64,000 bases of DNA, from positions 1,116,476 through 1,180,475 of the forward strand of contig NW_015971540.1 of the NCBI RefSeq assembly GCF_000182565.1, in the 5' to 3' direction. The position numbers and the translations under genes are program-made. The notes beneath the pieces were generated by a model. That model saw only the letters and a program-made list of their open reading frames with translations, was not told where the DNA came from and made no database searches. This document shows positions 25,199-36,399 of the stretch, one piece after another. The DNA comes from Spizellomyces punctatus DAOM BR117 (Eukaryota; Chytridiomycota; Chytridiomycetes; Spizellomycetales; Spizellomycetaceae). Each line of letters starts with the position of its first letter. Position 1 is the stretch's first letter.

Positions 25199-26170
25199 TG
25201 CTGTCGTCGTCGACACGATGGTGAGCAACTCGCTCGTTCTTTACGTTTACAATTCCAACTCACCTGCTGCCAAATCTGTTGCTCAAAACCTTTTTTTTGG
25301 GAATTGCCCAAACTTTTGTCAAAGTCATTTTGGCAATTCATCGATTATTCTAGTCACGTGATGGCCTTCCGTGCTTACCCGAATTCCGAATGAGGATCCG
25401 CGCGACTAAGCCGACGACCGGGTGCGGTACGACCCGTCGATTTCCGAAGAGTCCAAACTGCTCACAAAGCATTTGGATAAAACCATTGGTAAACGATGCA
25501 TGCACCCAGTGATGCACCCAGTGAACACCAAGGATTGTATTCAGTAATGTGTGTCAGTTCTCAGTAGAGTCTCGACATATGACAAGCTCATGGCACCACA
25601 GAGTCAAAGGATATATCATGCATCTTTTGGAACATTCTCTGCCAGATAACTTGCAAAAAATCGAATGACTCGAAAAGCGTCACACCTTCTCCGCCCGACA
25701 ACAACAAAAGTACATCCATGTGCCCGCAGGAGGAGAAAATTGCGCAGACAGCAAGGCCAGTAGAAAGCTGAATGGAAAAAGTGAAAACACCTACGAGGAC
25801 CATGCGGGGAGCTTCCAAATTCTACACAAAGAATGTGGAAATCGTATTAATGCAAGGGTAAAAATAAAAGCCATTCCGCACAGCAGCAGCTTCTGGCGCA
25901 ACAAGCAAGAAGCAAACACGTTCTGTTGGGTGATCAGCCAACTCCCCTCGTGCAAATGTCCTTCCAATCAACGAAGGAAACCCATCAAAAGACCCAATGG
26001 AAAGAGAATTGATCACACACAACAACAACACTTCCAATCGGGACGTCATGCGATCACGTGGAGTAGCATTCACGTGACAATGACATGAACCCGATCGTTG
26101 ATGACATCATGCCATTTTGGAAAAGACTCCGACTTTTAAACTCTGAAATTTTCTTTTTAAGTTGGGGACG
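25199..26170. other. Divergent intergenic region, fumarase / diacylglycerol kinase
   Basis: About 970 bp without a recognisable gene. CACGTG palindromes occur at 25355-25360 (157 bp upstream of fumarase), 26055-26060 and 26071-26076 (about 100 bp upstream of the kinase). A minus-strand frame at 25588-25818 encodes a hydrophobic peptide with no family resemblance and was not annotated. Confidence 0.5.
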
Positions 26171-28278
26171 ATGCTGTTTTCCTTCCATTTGCTTTCCTTG
26201 TTTTTTGACTTGCTTTTTGATTCTCGCTGCATCACACGCTGCTACTGGATAGGCACCTTTCTTCTCCCGCCTCTCTTGTCGCTTGTCTATTCCTTGTCTT
26301 CTCCTCCTCCTCCTCCTTTATTGGCAACACACAAACGTTACATGTCACCTAGGTCTATTCCAGACGTTATCCCACGAGCCGCAGGCCCCGACGACGCTTC
26401 TTCTGAAGAGTACTCAGGGCCCAAAACAACCGACCCGCGCATTCACCCAGAACCGCACGTCACTCCACTTAAAAACCACATTGACGGCACACCCGACATT
26501 GGCAAACCATCCAATGGATGTAAGGGCCAGGAACAACAACGCGTTCAGGACGAGGAACTCAACAGAATTCTCAATTCACCACCCATAGTAACTTTTGAGT
26601 CTCCACGGAGGTCTTCGGACGACCAAAAACAACGCCAGCGCCATGGCCCGATCCTAAACCAAGACATTCTCGTTCAAGGCGCACAGCCCAACGGTGACAT
26701 TGGGTCCCAAATCGACCACCCGGAAGCTCTCACTGTCGAGCCAGGCAAGACCCACACAGAAACTCTCGTCGTCATCCCAACACACTACGTATTCATCTTT
26801 TCCAACCCGCGCTCGGGCAACCAACAAGGCTTGCCCCTCGTTCAAATGAACATTCAACACTACCGCATGCGCGACCAGCCTCATGTCCAGGTCCAATTGT
26901 ACGACTTTCTTGATGCCGAAGATCGTACGGCAGGCTTGAAATATCTCCACCTCATTGTCGCAAAACAAAAGAGTCTCAAACAGATCCATGTTTGGAGCGC
27001 CGGTGGTGATGGAACTCTCATGGGCGTTGTGGAGGGAATGCTCGACATGGGAATCGATGTCAACGACCCTCGCATTCTCTTTAGTGTCATCCCGTTTGGT
27101 ACCGGGAATGATTTGAGTCAGGTTCTCGGTTGGGGGCGCTATGTCCCTGGAACGGATGTCGCGGGTACCCATCTGGAAGGCTTGAACCAGCTAGTCATGG
27201 CGAGGTTACAGGGGCATGTTACACTCTTGGACATTTGGGAAGTGGAACTCGAAACAGAGGAAGGGGGATGGGTGGAGGAAGCGGGAAGTGGGGATAGGCA
27301 CCGCTACATCAAGCGCAAAATGGTACGCTGTTTTTTGGTTCATTTTATCAAAGGTATACCTTTGCTGATCGCTTGGCACAGTCCAACTACTCGTCTCTCG
27401 GACTTCAAGGCCGCGTGGGAGTCGGTTTCGAAAAGCACCGTCGTGGTTCGCGTCTTTTAAACGCATGGGAATACACTAAGCAATCCCTCAGCGTCGTTGC
27501 CCACGGTGCTCCCCATGTCACAGATGCTGTTCGTGCTCTTGAAGCTGAAGGCATGCTGTTTGAGTTGGACGGAGACAAATCGCTGCGCGTATCACATGAG
27601 CCTATCGAATTCATTATCCAAAACATTCCAGGGTAGGTCACGCTTTATTTATTGTCGTCCAATGCGCGTGCTAACTGATACGTTGACAGCATGTGGGGCC
27701 GACACGTTGACCTCTGGGGCGTCACCGAAATGTCTCGCAGCATCATCAAAGACCAACGTGGCCCAACCGACATGACACACTGGACTCCTCATGCAGCTTA
27801 CGATGGCAAACTCGAAGTATTCGGCATCGGCACTCTCCGTTCTTACTTCCACAAGCAATTCCCCTGGGGCCGCAAGCACCTCCAACGCGTCGGCCAATTC
27901 CCGTCCCCATTCACCGTGCACTTTCACCCCCACTCCCACGTCCACGCAATGATTGATGGCGAATTCTACGAAATCCGCGGCGCAAAGAAATTAACCTATA
28001 AACGCATCATGCAGATTCGCATGGTGGGCAGTGCGCCCGAGAAGAGCCGATTGGTCCGTGATCTGGTCGAACACAGGGCAGAATTGCCTGGCCCCACTGG
28101 CGAAGGTGTGGAACCTGGAGTGGATTTCGAGGTGGGCAAGACAGAATACGGTGAAGAATCCAAGGAAGATAAGAGGGAGCGACATTTGAGTGAACATAAA
28201 AGTCGACATGGGACCCCTGATAGAAGGAGTCGGGAGGCAAGTGCAGAGCGACCGGTGATGAGTGAGACAACCCGATAG
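26171..28278 (+). CDS. Diacylglycerol kinase catalytic-domain protein
   Basis: Three exons, 26171-27322, 27382-27632 and 27690-28278, encode about 663 aa. The catalytic domain starts at VFIFSNPRSGNQQG and includes the ATP-binding SAGGDGTLMGVVEGM (GGDGT about residues 278-282) and FSVIPFGTGNDLSQVLGWG. The accessory domain follows with YSSLGLQGRVGVGFEKHR and NIPGMWGRHVDLWG, then a basic, charged tail. DAG kinases phosphorylate diacylglycerol to phosphatidic acid at membranes. No C1 zinc fingers are visible, unlike most animal DAG kinases. The start is uncertain: ATG 26171 gives a hydrophobic N-terminus with a possible membrane segment, while the in-frame ATG at 26342 would remove it. Ceramide kinase is less likely because of the GxGNDLSxVLGWG match. 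Confidence 0.9.
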
Positions 28279-28535
28279 ACGGAACAAAACTATTTCTTTT
28301 GCTTTAATCTTTTTTCGTTTTTTTTTTTTTTTGGTTTTTGGAATTCATCCCGTCCCCATACGCCCATGATCCCTATCTGAATTGCCCCCTGATACTTTTT
28401 TTTTTTTTGAGTCCCCTTGCTTTTAATTCACCATGCAAATTGATAAATATATAATACATACATTAGAATCCGTCATCGCATCCCTATTTTTCACTGCTAC
28501 GCCATTAATGTGTCAGCCATGTAAAATTGTATCAT

Positions 28536-29220
28536 CTACTTGTTCTCTGATTTTGATAACAAGGCACCCAGTATCAGCCCTACGACCAACCCCACCTTTA
28601 CTACCGGGTATGCATTGACCCAGATTGTCAACATCCCCAAAAAGGGAAAAAATCCCCAAACTCGCCCAACAACTTCATGTCTCTCAACCCATATTTTTCC
28701 AATAGGATAAATCTCTCCTCCTCGATCATCCTCCCTATTATTATCTCCCTTGGTCAATACAAGGTCATGTGTCGCGTTCTGATGAAGTTGAATGACACGG
28801 TGCACGATTGGTATCGGTTTAGAATCAATCTTAAAGACCACTATATCGCCAATGTGTATTGGATGGGGGTTGGTGAGGAGGAGGATGTCTCCGCGATTAA
28901 ATGCCGGATGCATGCTTTCACTGAATAGATTTTGTTTTTGATCAGATCAGAATGACTGGATTTATATGAACAGGATCGTACGTACGTCAAAACAACAACA
29001 ACAGGCGATTCCGTCTGTGTCAACAATACCAATCCCTTCCAAATCATCATGGCGGTGGATAAAATCAAAAGTACAGATAGCACCTGATGTGTCGTCTGTC
29101 AAATTTGTTTAAACACATGGATGGCCACTTTGAGACCCAAAGGTGATGTACCTGACGAATCGGTAGAGCACGTATCTTGCCTCGAACGTCCATCCTCGAT
29201 ATGATATTTCCAGCACTCAT
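28536..29220 (-). CDS. SEC11: SEC11, catalytic subunit of the ER signal peptidase complex
   Basis: Three exons, 29220-29152, 29083-28986 and 28920-28536, encode 183 aa. One N-terminal membrane anchor (LSVLLILSTAMMIWKGLVLL) precedes the catalytic region. ESPVVVVLTESMHPAF carries the nucleophile Ser (about 58) just before Met. RGDILLLTN is box C. VHRVIQL gives the His that replaces the bacterial Lys (about 96). LTKGDNNREDD gives the Asp (about 115). A second hydrophobic helix ends the protein. SEC11 cleaves signal peptides in the ER lumen. The usual SGSM is TESM here. It is convergent with the diacylglycerol kinase. Confidence 0.96.
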
Positions 29221-29301
29221 GATTAACGGTCAAGTAGGCCGAACCTGTAGGTAAAGTGTAAACGCGCTACGTGGCAGATCAACTTGGAGGGTCGACTGCG
29301 C

Positions 29302-29317
29302 CACGTGCTGACTCAGC
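29302..29317. promoter_or_regulatory. CACGTG overlapping an 11-bp palindrome with TGACTCA core
   Basis: CACGTG at 29302-29307 overlaps by one base the perfect palindrome GCTGACTCAGC at 29307-29317, a GCN4/AP-1-type core. It lies 82 bp upstream of the SEC11 ATG and just upstream of a possible plus-strand start at 29320. The sequence is seen; factor binding is inferred. Confidence 0.35.
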
Positions 29318-29319
29318 GT

Positions 29320-29636
29320 ATGTTTGTGTTGTTTGCTCGTTGGATCTACGGCGGTCGCGGAGGTAGAGGCCAATATGAGAAGAAGCGTTTGAATGTACGT
29401 GTGTGCCTTACATGTTGCTTTGTGTGGTGGGGATGAGGAATCGTTTGCTGTTGAGCATTACAAGATACGATTAATGTCACATGGAATGTCGGTTCTTTTG
29501 GCATGGCAATGGAACTCTGGGGAAACGAGGTCTTGACTGCCGAGACTTCATCGCAAGACATTTCGGACGCTCTAAAATACCTCCTCGAATGGCCTGCTAT
29601 GGCCTGCACAGCAACCCATAGCTCTACTGCCAAGTA
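29320..29636 (+). CDS. Possible small two-exon gene, unrecognised
   Basis: ATG 29320 opens a basic peptide (ARWIYGGRGGRGQYEKKRLN) that reaches a consensus donor GTACGT at 29395. Downstream, an open frame ending at TAA near 29634-29636 reads like protein (VTWNVGSFGMAMELWG, SQDISDALKYLLEWP). Joining them requires an acceptor around 29455 or 29465, and the phase depends on which donor is used, so the splice is unresolved. The size (about 75-85 aa) and basic start could suit a small mitochondrial protein, but I recognise no family. A minus-strand frame overlaps it and could equally be the shadow or the gene. Confidence 0.25.
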
Positions 29637-29756
29637 AAACTGCTAGCTGTCCCAACACCACGTGACACACGCCTTGATCTTTCATGTGGCCTCCAATTCA
29701 AACTCCCACCTTGCCCATGCACAGAGACCCAGCATTTCCCACACACTCCAAAAGCA

Positions 29757-30464
29757 ATGAACCTCATACTTGCTACAATCCTAGCCGCCATCATCGCCTA
29801 CTTTTGGTTATCAACTACGAGCACCGCACCAGCTGAATCCTCCTTACCCATCAAGGCATCCACAGCAAAGAAACGCAAAAAGACCAAAAAGCCAAAAGAT
29901 GCCAAATCCAGCGAACAAAAACAAAAGGATCCCGAAAAGACTATAGTTGCCTCACTAGTACCTACCCCACCTGCACCTACACCCACACCGGTAACCACAC
30001 CACACACACCCGATATGCCCCAAGACACTGATGAACCCATACCCACTTCCCGCGTTCTCCTCGTCAAACGATCTGACCCAGATCTGGTGGCTTCAGAAGT
30101 GGAAGAGGGGTGGGAAATGGTGGCTGTTCCATCAAAGAGTACGTATAAACACTTCATACTCTACCAACGCTCACAAAAAGAACTAATGTAATTGCAAAAT
30201 TTAGAAAAAGCAAGTAAAACAGAGAATCACGTACCCATCGCGTCCCAAGATCCAACAAAACTGACCAAAAAGCAGCGGGAAAATCTTCGCAAGGCGGCTC
30301 GGATCAAAGAGTCCAAGCAAGCGCTCCAGGAAGAGCAAGAGTCTCGGTTGAAGGGGTATCGGAGGGAACAGGAGAATGCGTGGCTTAAGCGGGAGATTGC
30401 AAAAGATCAGCAGAAACGGAGTAAACAAGTACGAACAGAGTGGGAGGGGCAGGGGATTTGGTAG
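29757..30464 (+). CDS. Small single-pass membrane protein, uncharacterised
   Basis: Two exons, 29757-30138 and 30205-30464, encode 213 aa. An N-terminal hydrophobic helix (LILATILAAIIAYFWLS) is followed by a Lys-rich stretch, a Pro/Thr-rich linker, a VEEGWEMVAVPSKK segment, then a strongly charged helix (KQRENLRKAARIKESKQAL through WLKREIAKDQQKRSK). Topology suggests a short lumenal or N-terminal anchor with a cytosolic charged tail. Fungi have many such proteins; I recognise no specific family. A CACGTG lies 93 bp upstream (29659-29664). The 3' end is convergent with HEL2. Confidence 0.75.
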
Positions 30465-30742
30465 TAGTCGGATGAGCGTGGATTGTGAAATGGGTGAAAA
30501 GTGTGTTTTGTATATATGGTATCTGTTTCTATTCGCACTATTTTGAATATTCAACTGCGGCGTTGCTCAATTTGGAAAAACAAAACATGATGCGATTGGA
30601 ATCTTTTATAAATGGGCAAGGAAAACAAGTAGACCAACGGGAAATTAACACAAATAAAGCAGTAAAATGATCTGGGTATCTACAATTAAATGCCACACCC
30701 ACGCACGTTTGAAGAAAACGTCAAATGTCACTAAAATAAAAT

Positions 30743-33678
30743 CTATCCAAAATGCATCAACACCGTTTTACCCTTCTTCCCCTTTCGTCCCCTCTCCTCA
30801 TTTTTCTCCCCACTCTGTCCATCCTCGGATTCAGATCCCCACGCCTGACCCCCAATACGTCCATTGATGGGTCGAGAAAGTGCAGGTCGAGGGGCTCGTG
30901 TAGGTAATCCCGGAAACTCGTCCTTGTTCGCAATACGAGCTCCGACTCCCCCGACTGCTCTCGAATGGGGTCGATTGGGTTGAGAGGCAGTCGTGGCAAA
31001 GGATGGACGGGGTGGTGGGGCAATAGAGGGTTTAGATTCGGAATCGGACGAAGAGCCTTGTTGTTGTTGTTGTCCGCCTGAAGCGAGGTGTGCAAAGGTG
31101 ACAGGCGTCTGCTTTTCAGCGTCATCAAGCAAATTCGATCCGGCCGCTTGATCCCGCTCATGGATGTTCCGCGCCACTCGTTCCCAGACCGTTTCCTGTT
31201 TTTCGGTAGGATTGCGGAGAGAGTTCGATCCCCATCCGCCTCGGCTAAAGCGTTGTTTGCTCGCATTGTTTTTGATGACGAGCACACGGGCTGATGAGGG
31301 TGCTGAGGTTCGGGTGTCAGGGAGGACAGAGGATGGTGTGGCCGCGGATGAGGCATATGAAGGTGTGGAGGGTTTGCTCGGAGCGGGAACGTCGTTCGCC
31401 TGTAGAGCAGACGGGATTTGAGTGAATCCAATGTCGGACCACTTGGAAGGGAGAAGATTTCCTTTTACCTTGACTTTCCAATCATTCCATGCCCTCAACA
31501 TTTCGTTCCGCTTCTCGTTCTGTGCAGTGACCCTATCGTCGGACCGGTCCCTTTCGTTTTCCCTTGCTCTTGTTGTACGCCGCTAGTGACCAAGTCGACC
31601 TCATCGGGTACCGTGTCGGGACCGATTCGCTACGCGCATGCTTTGCGGCCTCGTCTCGCATCTAGCACTTTGCAGTTTTCTGCNNNNNNNNNNNNNNNNN
31701 NNNNNNNNNNNNNNNNNNNNNNNNNNNNNNNNNNNNNNNNNNNNNNNNNNNNNNNNNNNNNNNNNNNNNNNNNNNNNNNNNNNAACTTTGCCAGTTTTCC
31801 TGCAGAACAACGTCATGAAGCCTCCAGAAATTCGTCTGCACTGAGATGACCTTGCCTAAAGAGGCCGCAAAGGATCTGAACTCGCCGAGTTTTGACACAT
31901 CCGAGTTGAAGAGGGTTTGAAGTTTGGCGGTCAGCTCGGGGTCGGCGTTGGATGCAGAGTCGATTCCAGAAGAGATGCCGTTGGTCTTGGAGACGCCTGA
32001 CGCAGCTTCCGCGGGAGTCGGATGGGCCTTGACATGGGCAGATCTTGGATGTTGACGGTCTATTGTGGCAGGTGAGATAGGTGGGGATGCAGAGTCCGAT
32101 CGAGACCGGCCTTGCGTTGCTGGCTCTGCGTCTGATAGCTGTGATCCAAAGCCAGGTGGAGGTCGCAATCGCCGTACTCCGTCAGAAGGTGCAGGCGCGG
32201 GTGCAGGTACCGCTTGTGGTAGGAGTATTGGCTGAGGAGGAACCGATGCGTCGGCTGACCCTCTTGATTCTCCCCCGTTTCTGCGATTTGGACCATCAGA
32301 TGGCCGGCCATCCGCACGGCCATCACTCCGCCCACCTCTTTTGTCCCTTCTGCTCGATCGGCGACCATGATCGCTATCCCAACCCCTCGATGCATATGTG
32401 AAATTGACCTCAATTTGTTGCCCTTTTGCTCTTGCTTTCTGGTCACGGTGAACCTCGAGCTATTTTCACCATTGAGACTGATTAGGGAGATCAAGGAGAG
32501 ACACGGCATCCCAGCCATGTGCTCAAACCCACCTCATGTGCTTTCAAATCTATATCGGAATCAAATACCACAAATTTCTTTTCCAAGCATTCCGGGTGGT
32601 AGCATGGAAAATGATCGTTTTGGAAATGCACTTCCTGATGTGACAAAGTTAACACATGCCAAAGTAACAGCTGCAAAGACCTTAAACAAGGCCAAGATTA
32701 TAAGCATTACCATTTCGGCATAGTTCTGATAATACTGATTCCTGATTCCATTCCTCTGACAAAGGAAGCATTGCTCGTGTTTTTCGCGACAATGTTCATA
32801 CAATTCGTCCTGACTATAGAAGTGAATTTTGCAAAAGCCGCATTGTGGATGTCCTTTAAACGAAGGATCGTCTGGATCCCCTAACTTGTTATGTCGATCG
32901 AGGGTCGCGCGTGTGTAGAGTGTATGCTCATGTGTGAATAGCTTTTTATGCCGGGTGCAGAGTTCGCTTATAGGAAAGATGTGCCTGTGAGCATCGGAAG
33001 ACTCTGAATCTACGCTCCATACAACATACCACATCAGCATTCCGTGAGCCTTTCTGACGTGATCCTTAAGCTCTCGCCATCCACCAGCACACGCAACATC
33101 ACATCCAGGGTCGGGGCAATTAAAACGCAACAGAATCATGACGTCCTCGTAAATCTCAGGTTCATCAAAGTAGATTTTCAGCTTCTTATCATGAGCAGGC
33201 ATCGCTCGTAGATCAAAATCTTGAAAAACCGTATCGCCATCTTTGGTATATACTACTTCTGCAAGCTCCGTCTATGCAAGAGTATAAATTAGTCGTCGTT
33301 AGATTAGACCATTCGAAACACATTAAGTTGTCTATCACATACCTTGCAAAGCGCACACGTTCGCTGCTTATAGAGTGCGCGCAACCGCAATGAGCAGAGG
33401 TGACACACTCTGTGATTGCACTCCCCGACTGCGTACCATGTCACAGCGTCCGCACAAATGAAGCACAATTCTTCCTCCTCACGTGCTGCACCTTGAGTGG
33501 TTGCGACTGCATTTCCGTTGACAACGGCAGGAGCGACAGCCGGCATAAGTCCTGGGGGCAGTATCGCTGAGGGAGGTGCGGAATGGCTCACTGCCTGCGT
33601 CGGGTTAAACTCTGAGAGTGGAACAAACTTCTTCTTGTTGCCCTTTCCCTTCCGGTTCCCACTGTTGGCGCTGGTCAT
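30743..33678 (-). CDS. HEL2: HEL2/ZNF598 RING-type E3 ligase of ribosome quality control (interrupted by assembly gap)
   Basis: Exons 33678-33343, 33271-33030, 32966-32711, 32634-32533 and 32453 to the gap, then a last exon of about 31591-30743. An N-terminal RING reads CFICADAVTWYAVGECNHRVCHLC ... CALCK. Next come the family's C2H2-like fingers (CPDPGCDVACAGGWRELKDH, CGFCKIHFYSQDELYEHCREKH, CYHPECLEKKFVVF) and DLKAHE, then a long basic/Pro-rich region. It ends with an alternating charged and disordered tail containing DEFPGLP. HEL2/ZNF598 ubiquitinates small-subunit proteins on collided ribosomes. A 100-N block at 31684-31783 cuts the gene; its flanks look like the same sequence twice (see findings). 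It is divergent from CK2 alpha, 283 bp between starts. Confidence 0.92.
31684..31783. other. Assembly gap (100 N)
   Basis: Exactly 100 N, the conventional size for a gap of unknown length, inside HEL2. Confidence 0.99.
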
Positions 33679-33961
33679 GATCTTGTACAAGATTCTACTT
33701 TCTCCAATGATCTCAGAAAAGTCTAAATATCCCCAAAAGACCAACGACGACTATTGCCACAGAGATCTTCAGTCCACGGCCACACCACGTTGAGGGATTG
33801 CAAGCTTGAAAGGTGGGGGAGAAAGCGAGTCGCTTCTGCAGTCATAACGTGACTGGGCCACACCTCGTGCACAGCCACAATTGGTGAGAATTTCTTGATC
33901 AGCAACGCAACAGCAGCTTTTGTTCGGGATTTAACGGCGAGATCGCAACGTTGCGCACATT

Positions 33962-35156
33962 ATGGCAAGTGTTGCACGAGTCTACACGAACGCTTGTACG
34001 GAGAGAGCACAAGACTACTGGGATTATGACAATTTGCTCCTGCAGTGGAAGTAAGTCCTGCTTTGAGCCTGCACATGGACTTTCTGAACTGATCCACAAA
34101 TCTTCAGTGCTCAGGATAACTATGAGATTGTTAGGAAGGTGGGGCGAGGAAAGTACTCGGAGGTCTTTGAAGGAGTGAACGTGGCAAATGACCAAAAATG
34201 CTGCATCAAAGTCTTGAAACCCGTCAAGAAGAGAAAGATAAAGCGAGAGATCAAGATTCTCCAAAACCTCGCTGGCGGGCCAAATATCATTGGTCTCCTC
34301 GACATTGTACGGGATCCTCAATCGAAAACTCCCGCACTCATTTTCGAACACATCAACAACATTGATTTCAAAGTTCTCTACCCCAAATTGACAGACCATG
34401 AAGTCCGATATTACATATTCGAGTTGCTCAAAGCCTTGGATTTCTGTCACTCGCGAGGAATTATGCATCGGGACGTCAAACCTCATAACGTGATGATTGA
34501 TCATGAGAAGAAGCAATTGAGGCTGATTGACTGGGGACTGGCGGAGTTTTATCACCCGGGAGCAGAGTATAATGTCAGAGTCGCGTCGAGGTACTTCAAA
34601 GGACCAGAACTTTTGGTGGATTTTCAAGAGTACGACTACTCTCTGGACATGTGGAGTTTGGGTTGCATGTTTGCGAGCATGGTACGCTGCGTATTTTGCG
34701 TGTCAAAATGAGCGGCTGTTAATGACCTCTTCCTTTGTAGATATACCGAAAGGAGCCCTTCTTCCACGGACATGACAATTATGATCAGCTCGTGAAAATC
34801 GCCAAAGTTTTGGGAACAGAAGAGCTATTTGCCTACTTGGAAAAGTACAATATTCGACTGGATTCTCGATTTGACACTATTCTCGGAAGGTAAGCTCCGA
34901 CAACATAACGGGACATTTTTCAAATTTCGAACTCTGATTAACCTGTTCGAATGTAACTAGATACCCACGCAAGTCATGGAGGCGATTTGTAACTGCCGAA
35001 AATGAACGATATATATCGGATGAGGCGCTTGACTTTTTGGACAAGCTCCTGCGATACGACCACCAAGAACGATTGACACCGCAAGAAGCCATGATGCATC
35101 CTTATTTTGACCCTGTACGGCCAAAGGATTTCAAGCCAGGGGAGCTAAATGCATAG
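33962..35156 (+). CDS. CKA1: Casein kinase 2 catalytic subunit alpha
   Basis: Four exons, 33962-34050, 34108-34681, 34741-34889 and 34961-35156, encode 335 aa. Motifs in order: [14 protein letters not shown] (Gly-rich loop), [15 protein letters not shown] (catalytic Lys and the CK2-specific basic cluster), [12 protein letters not shown] (catalytic loop), [13 protein letters not shown] (the DWG that replaces DFG in CK2), and [16 protein letters not shown] (activation segment). CK2 alpha is a constitutively active acidophilic Ser/Thr kinase, usually in a tetramer with CK2 beta, nuclear and cytosolic. Length and motifs are canonical. AATAAA at 35281-35286 follows. Confidence 0.98.
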
Positions 35157-36399
35157 GGATACGCGAGATTTGTATAGCCTAATTATCTTTTGTATGCGTA
35201 CGGACGCTGCGGCACAGGATTTTTGGCGATGGTCTAGGATACGTATTTCTTGGTGATAGGAGGAACTGTAATTATATTCGAATAAATGCCGCTATCACAG
35301 AGGAGGAGATTGTTATCGGTTGTTTCTTGTCAATTTTGATGACGGCGAAAGGAGTCTGACTGGTGTTCAAAATTGACTTTGCATGTCAGCTGCAAGCGAC
35401 GGGTAAGAACGTGGAAAGGACAGAGTATTCCAGTGAATTAGGGAGGTTACCTTGACTGGTACCAATTGGACATTGATGCGGAGGTATGAGAAAGGCCGAC
35501 TGCCAGCGGATTTGGATGAAATCGGGTGCACAGACACTGTCCATCCTACGGATCCCGATGGCAGCGACATAAGCGGATGGTGGGCATAAAGTTACAGCGT
35601 CAGAAGTCATTAGATATCGCCATGAGAGGGACGCATTCACTTTCAAACTTTTCCATTTGCCAAAATGCTGTTTTATTCATGTGGAACAGCTACCTCTAGT
35701 GGCCGGCTTCAATTTTTATCTCAGAGGTGTGGGGTGTCGTTTTGGACGCTGTTTTTCCTTTGATGCTAGCATTGGACGCCTGCTAGACAACCACGACCTA
35801 TTGACATTGTTGTATTATGATCTTGAATTACGCATAGACATATCACGGAATGCAGGGTCGTTTCTACAATAGCTGGTGGTATAAATAATTACCAAACAGC
35901 ACCGCATAAGCGCATGGAACCTCAATAACATGGCGGTATCCGATGGAATTGATCCTGGGGTGGACTAAACCTAATCAGTACATCTTATTGATAGGTCGTA
36001 GCTCCTTTGTACTGTAGCAGTCGATAAGCTAGGTCAAGCATATGAGCCTTCCTATTCTGCGACCCTCTTCCAAGCCGTATATATCGCGCATGATCGATGT
36101 GCCGAAAAGACATCAAAAACGATAATTGATGAGAACAGCATGCTCTAGCGAATCAGAGTCTGATGCAGAGGTGTGAGGTGGTGCCTTCTATAGTCTGGTT
36201 GTCGTACTGTGCTGGGAGCTCCTTAGCAGAGGATGAAATCTGCATGACATCGGATGTGGGGAATCCTGAACGCACTGCGGCTGAAGAGCAGAAATTTAAT
36301 GTTTACAACAACATGATTGAGTCGATGTAGGTGGGAAACAACCTCATCGTAAGAAATTGAATATCATAATTTGTGTACAAATAAAAATCAAGTCTGATC
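35157..36399. other. Intergenic region, CK2 alpha / SPB1 (unresolved)
   Basis: About 1.24 kb between convergent genes. AATAAA at 35281-35286 fits the CK2 3' end. Between 35340 and 35650 two overlapping minus-strand frames have mildly protein-like composition with a possible GTAACC to TTGCAG intron, but neither matches a family I know. The rest shows nothing. Confidence 0.4.

Noticed and set aside
25588-25818. 76-codon minus-strand hydrophobic frame
   Set aside because: No family resemblance and no convincing promoter or exons; it sits in the fumarase/DAG kinase divergent region.
28318-28410. T-rich tracts after the DAG kinase as Pol III terminators or a retroelement tail
   Set aside because: No associated small gene, target duplication or retroelement sequence; ordinary convergent 3' flank.
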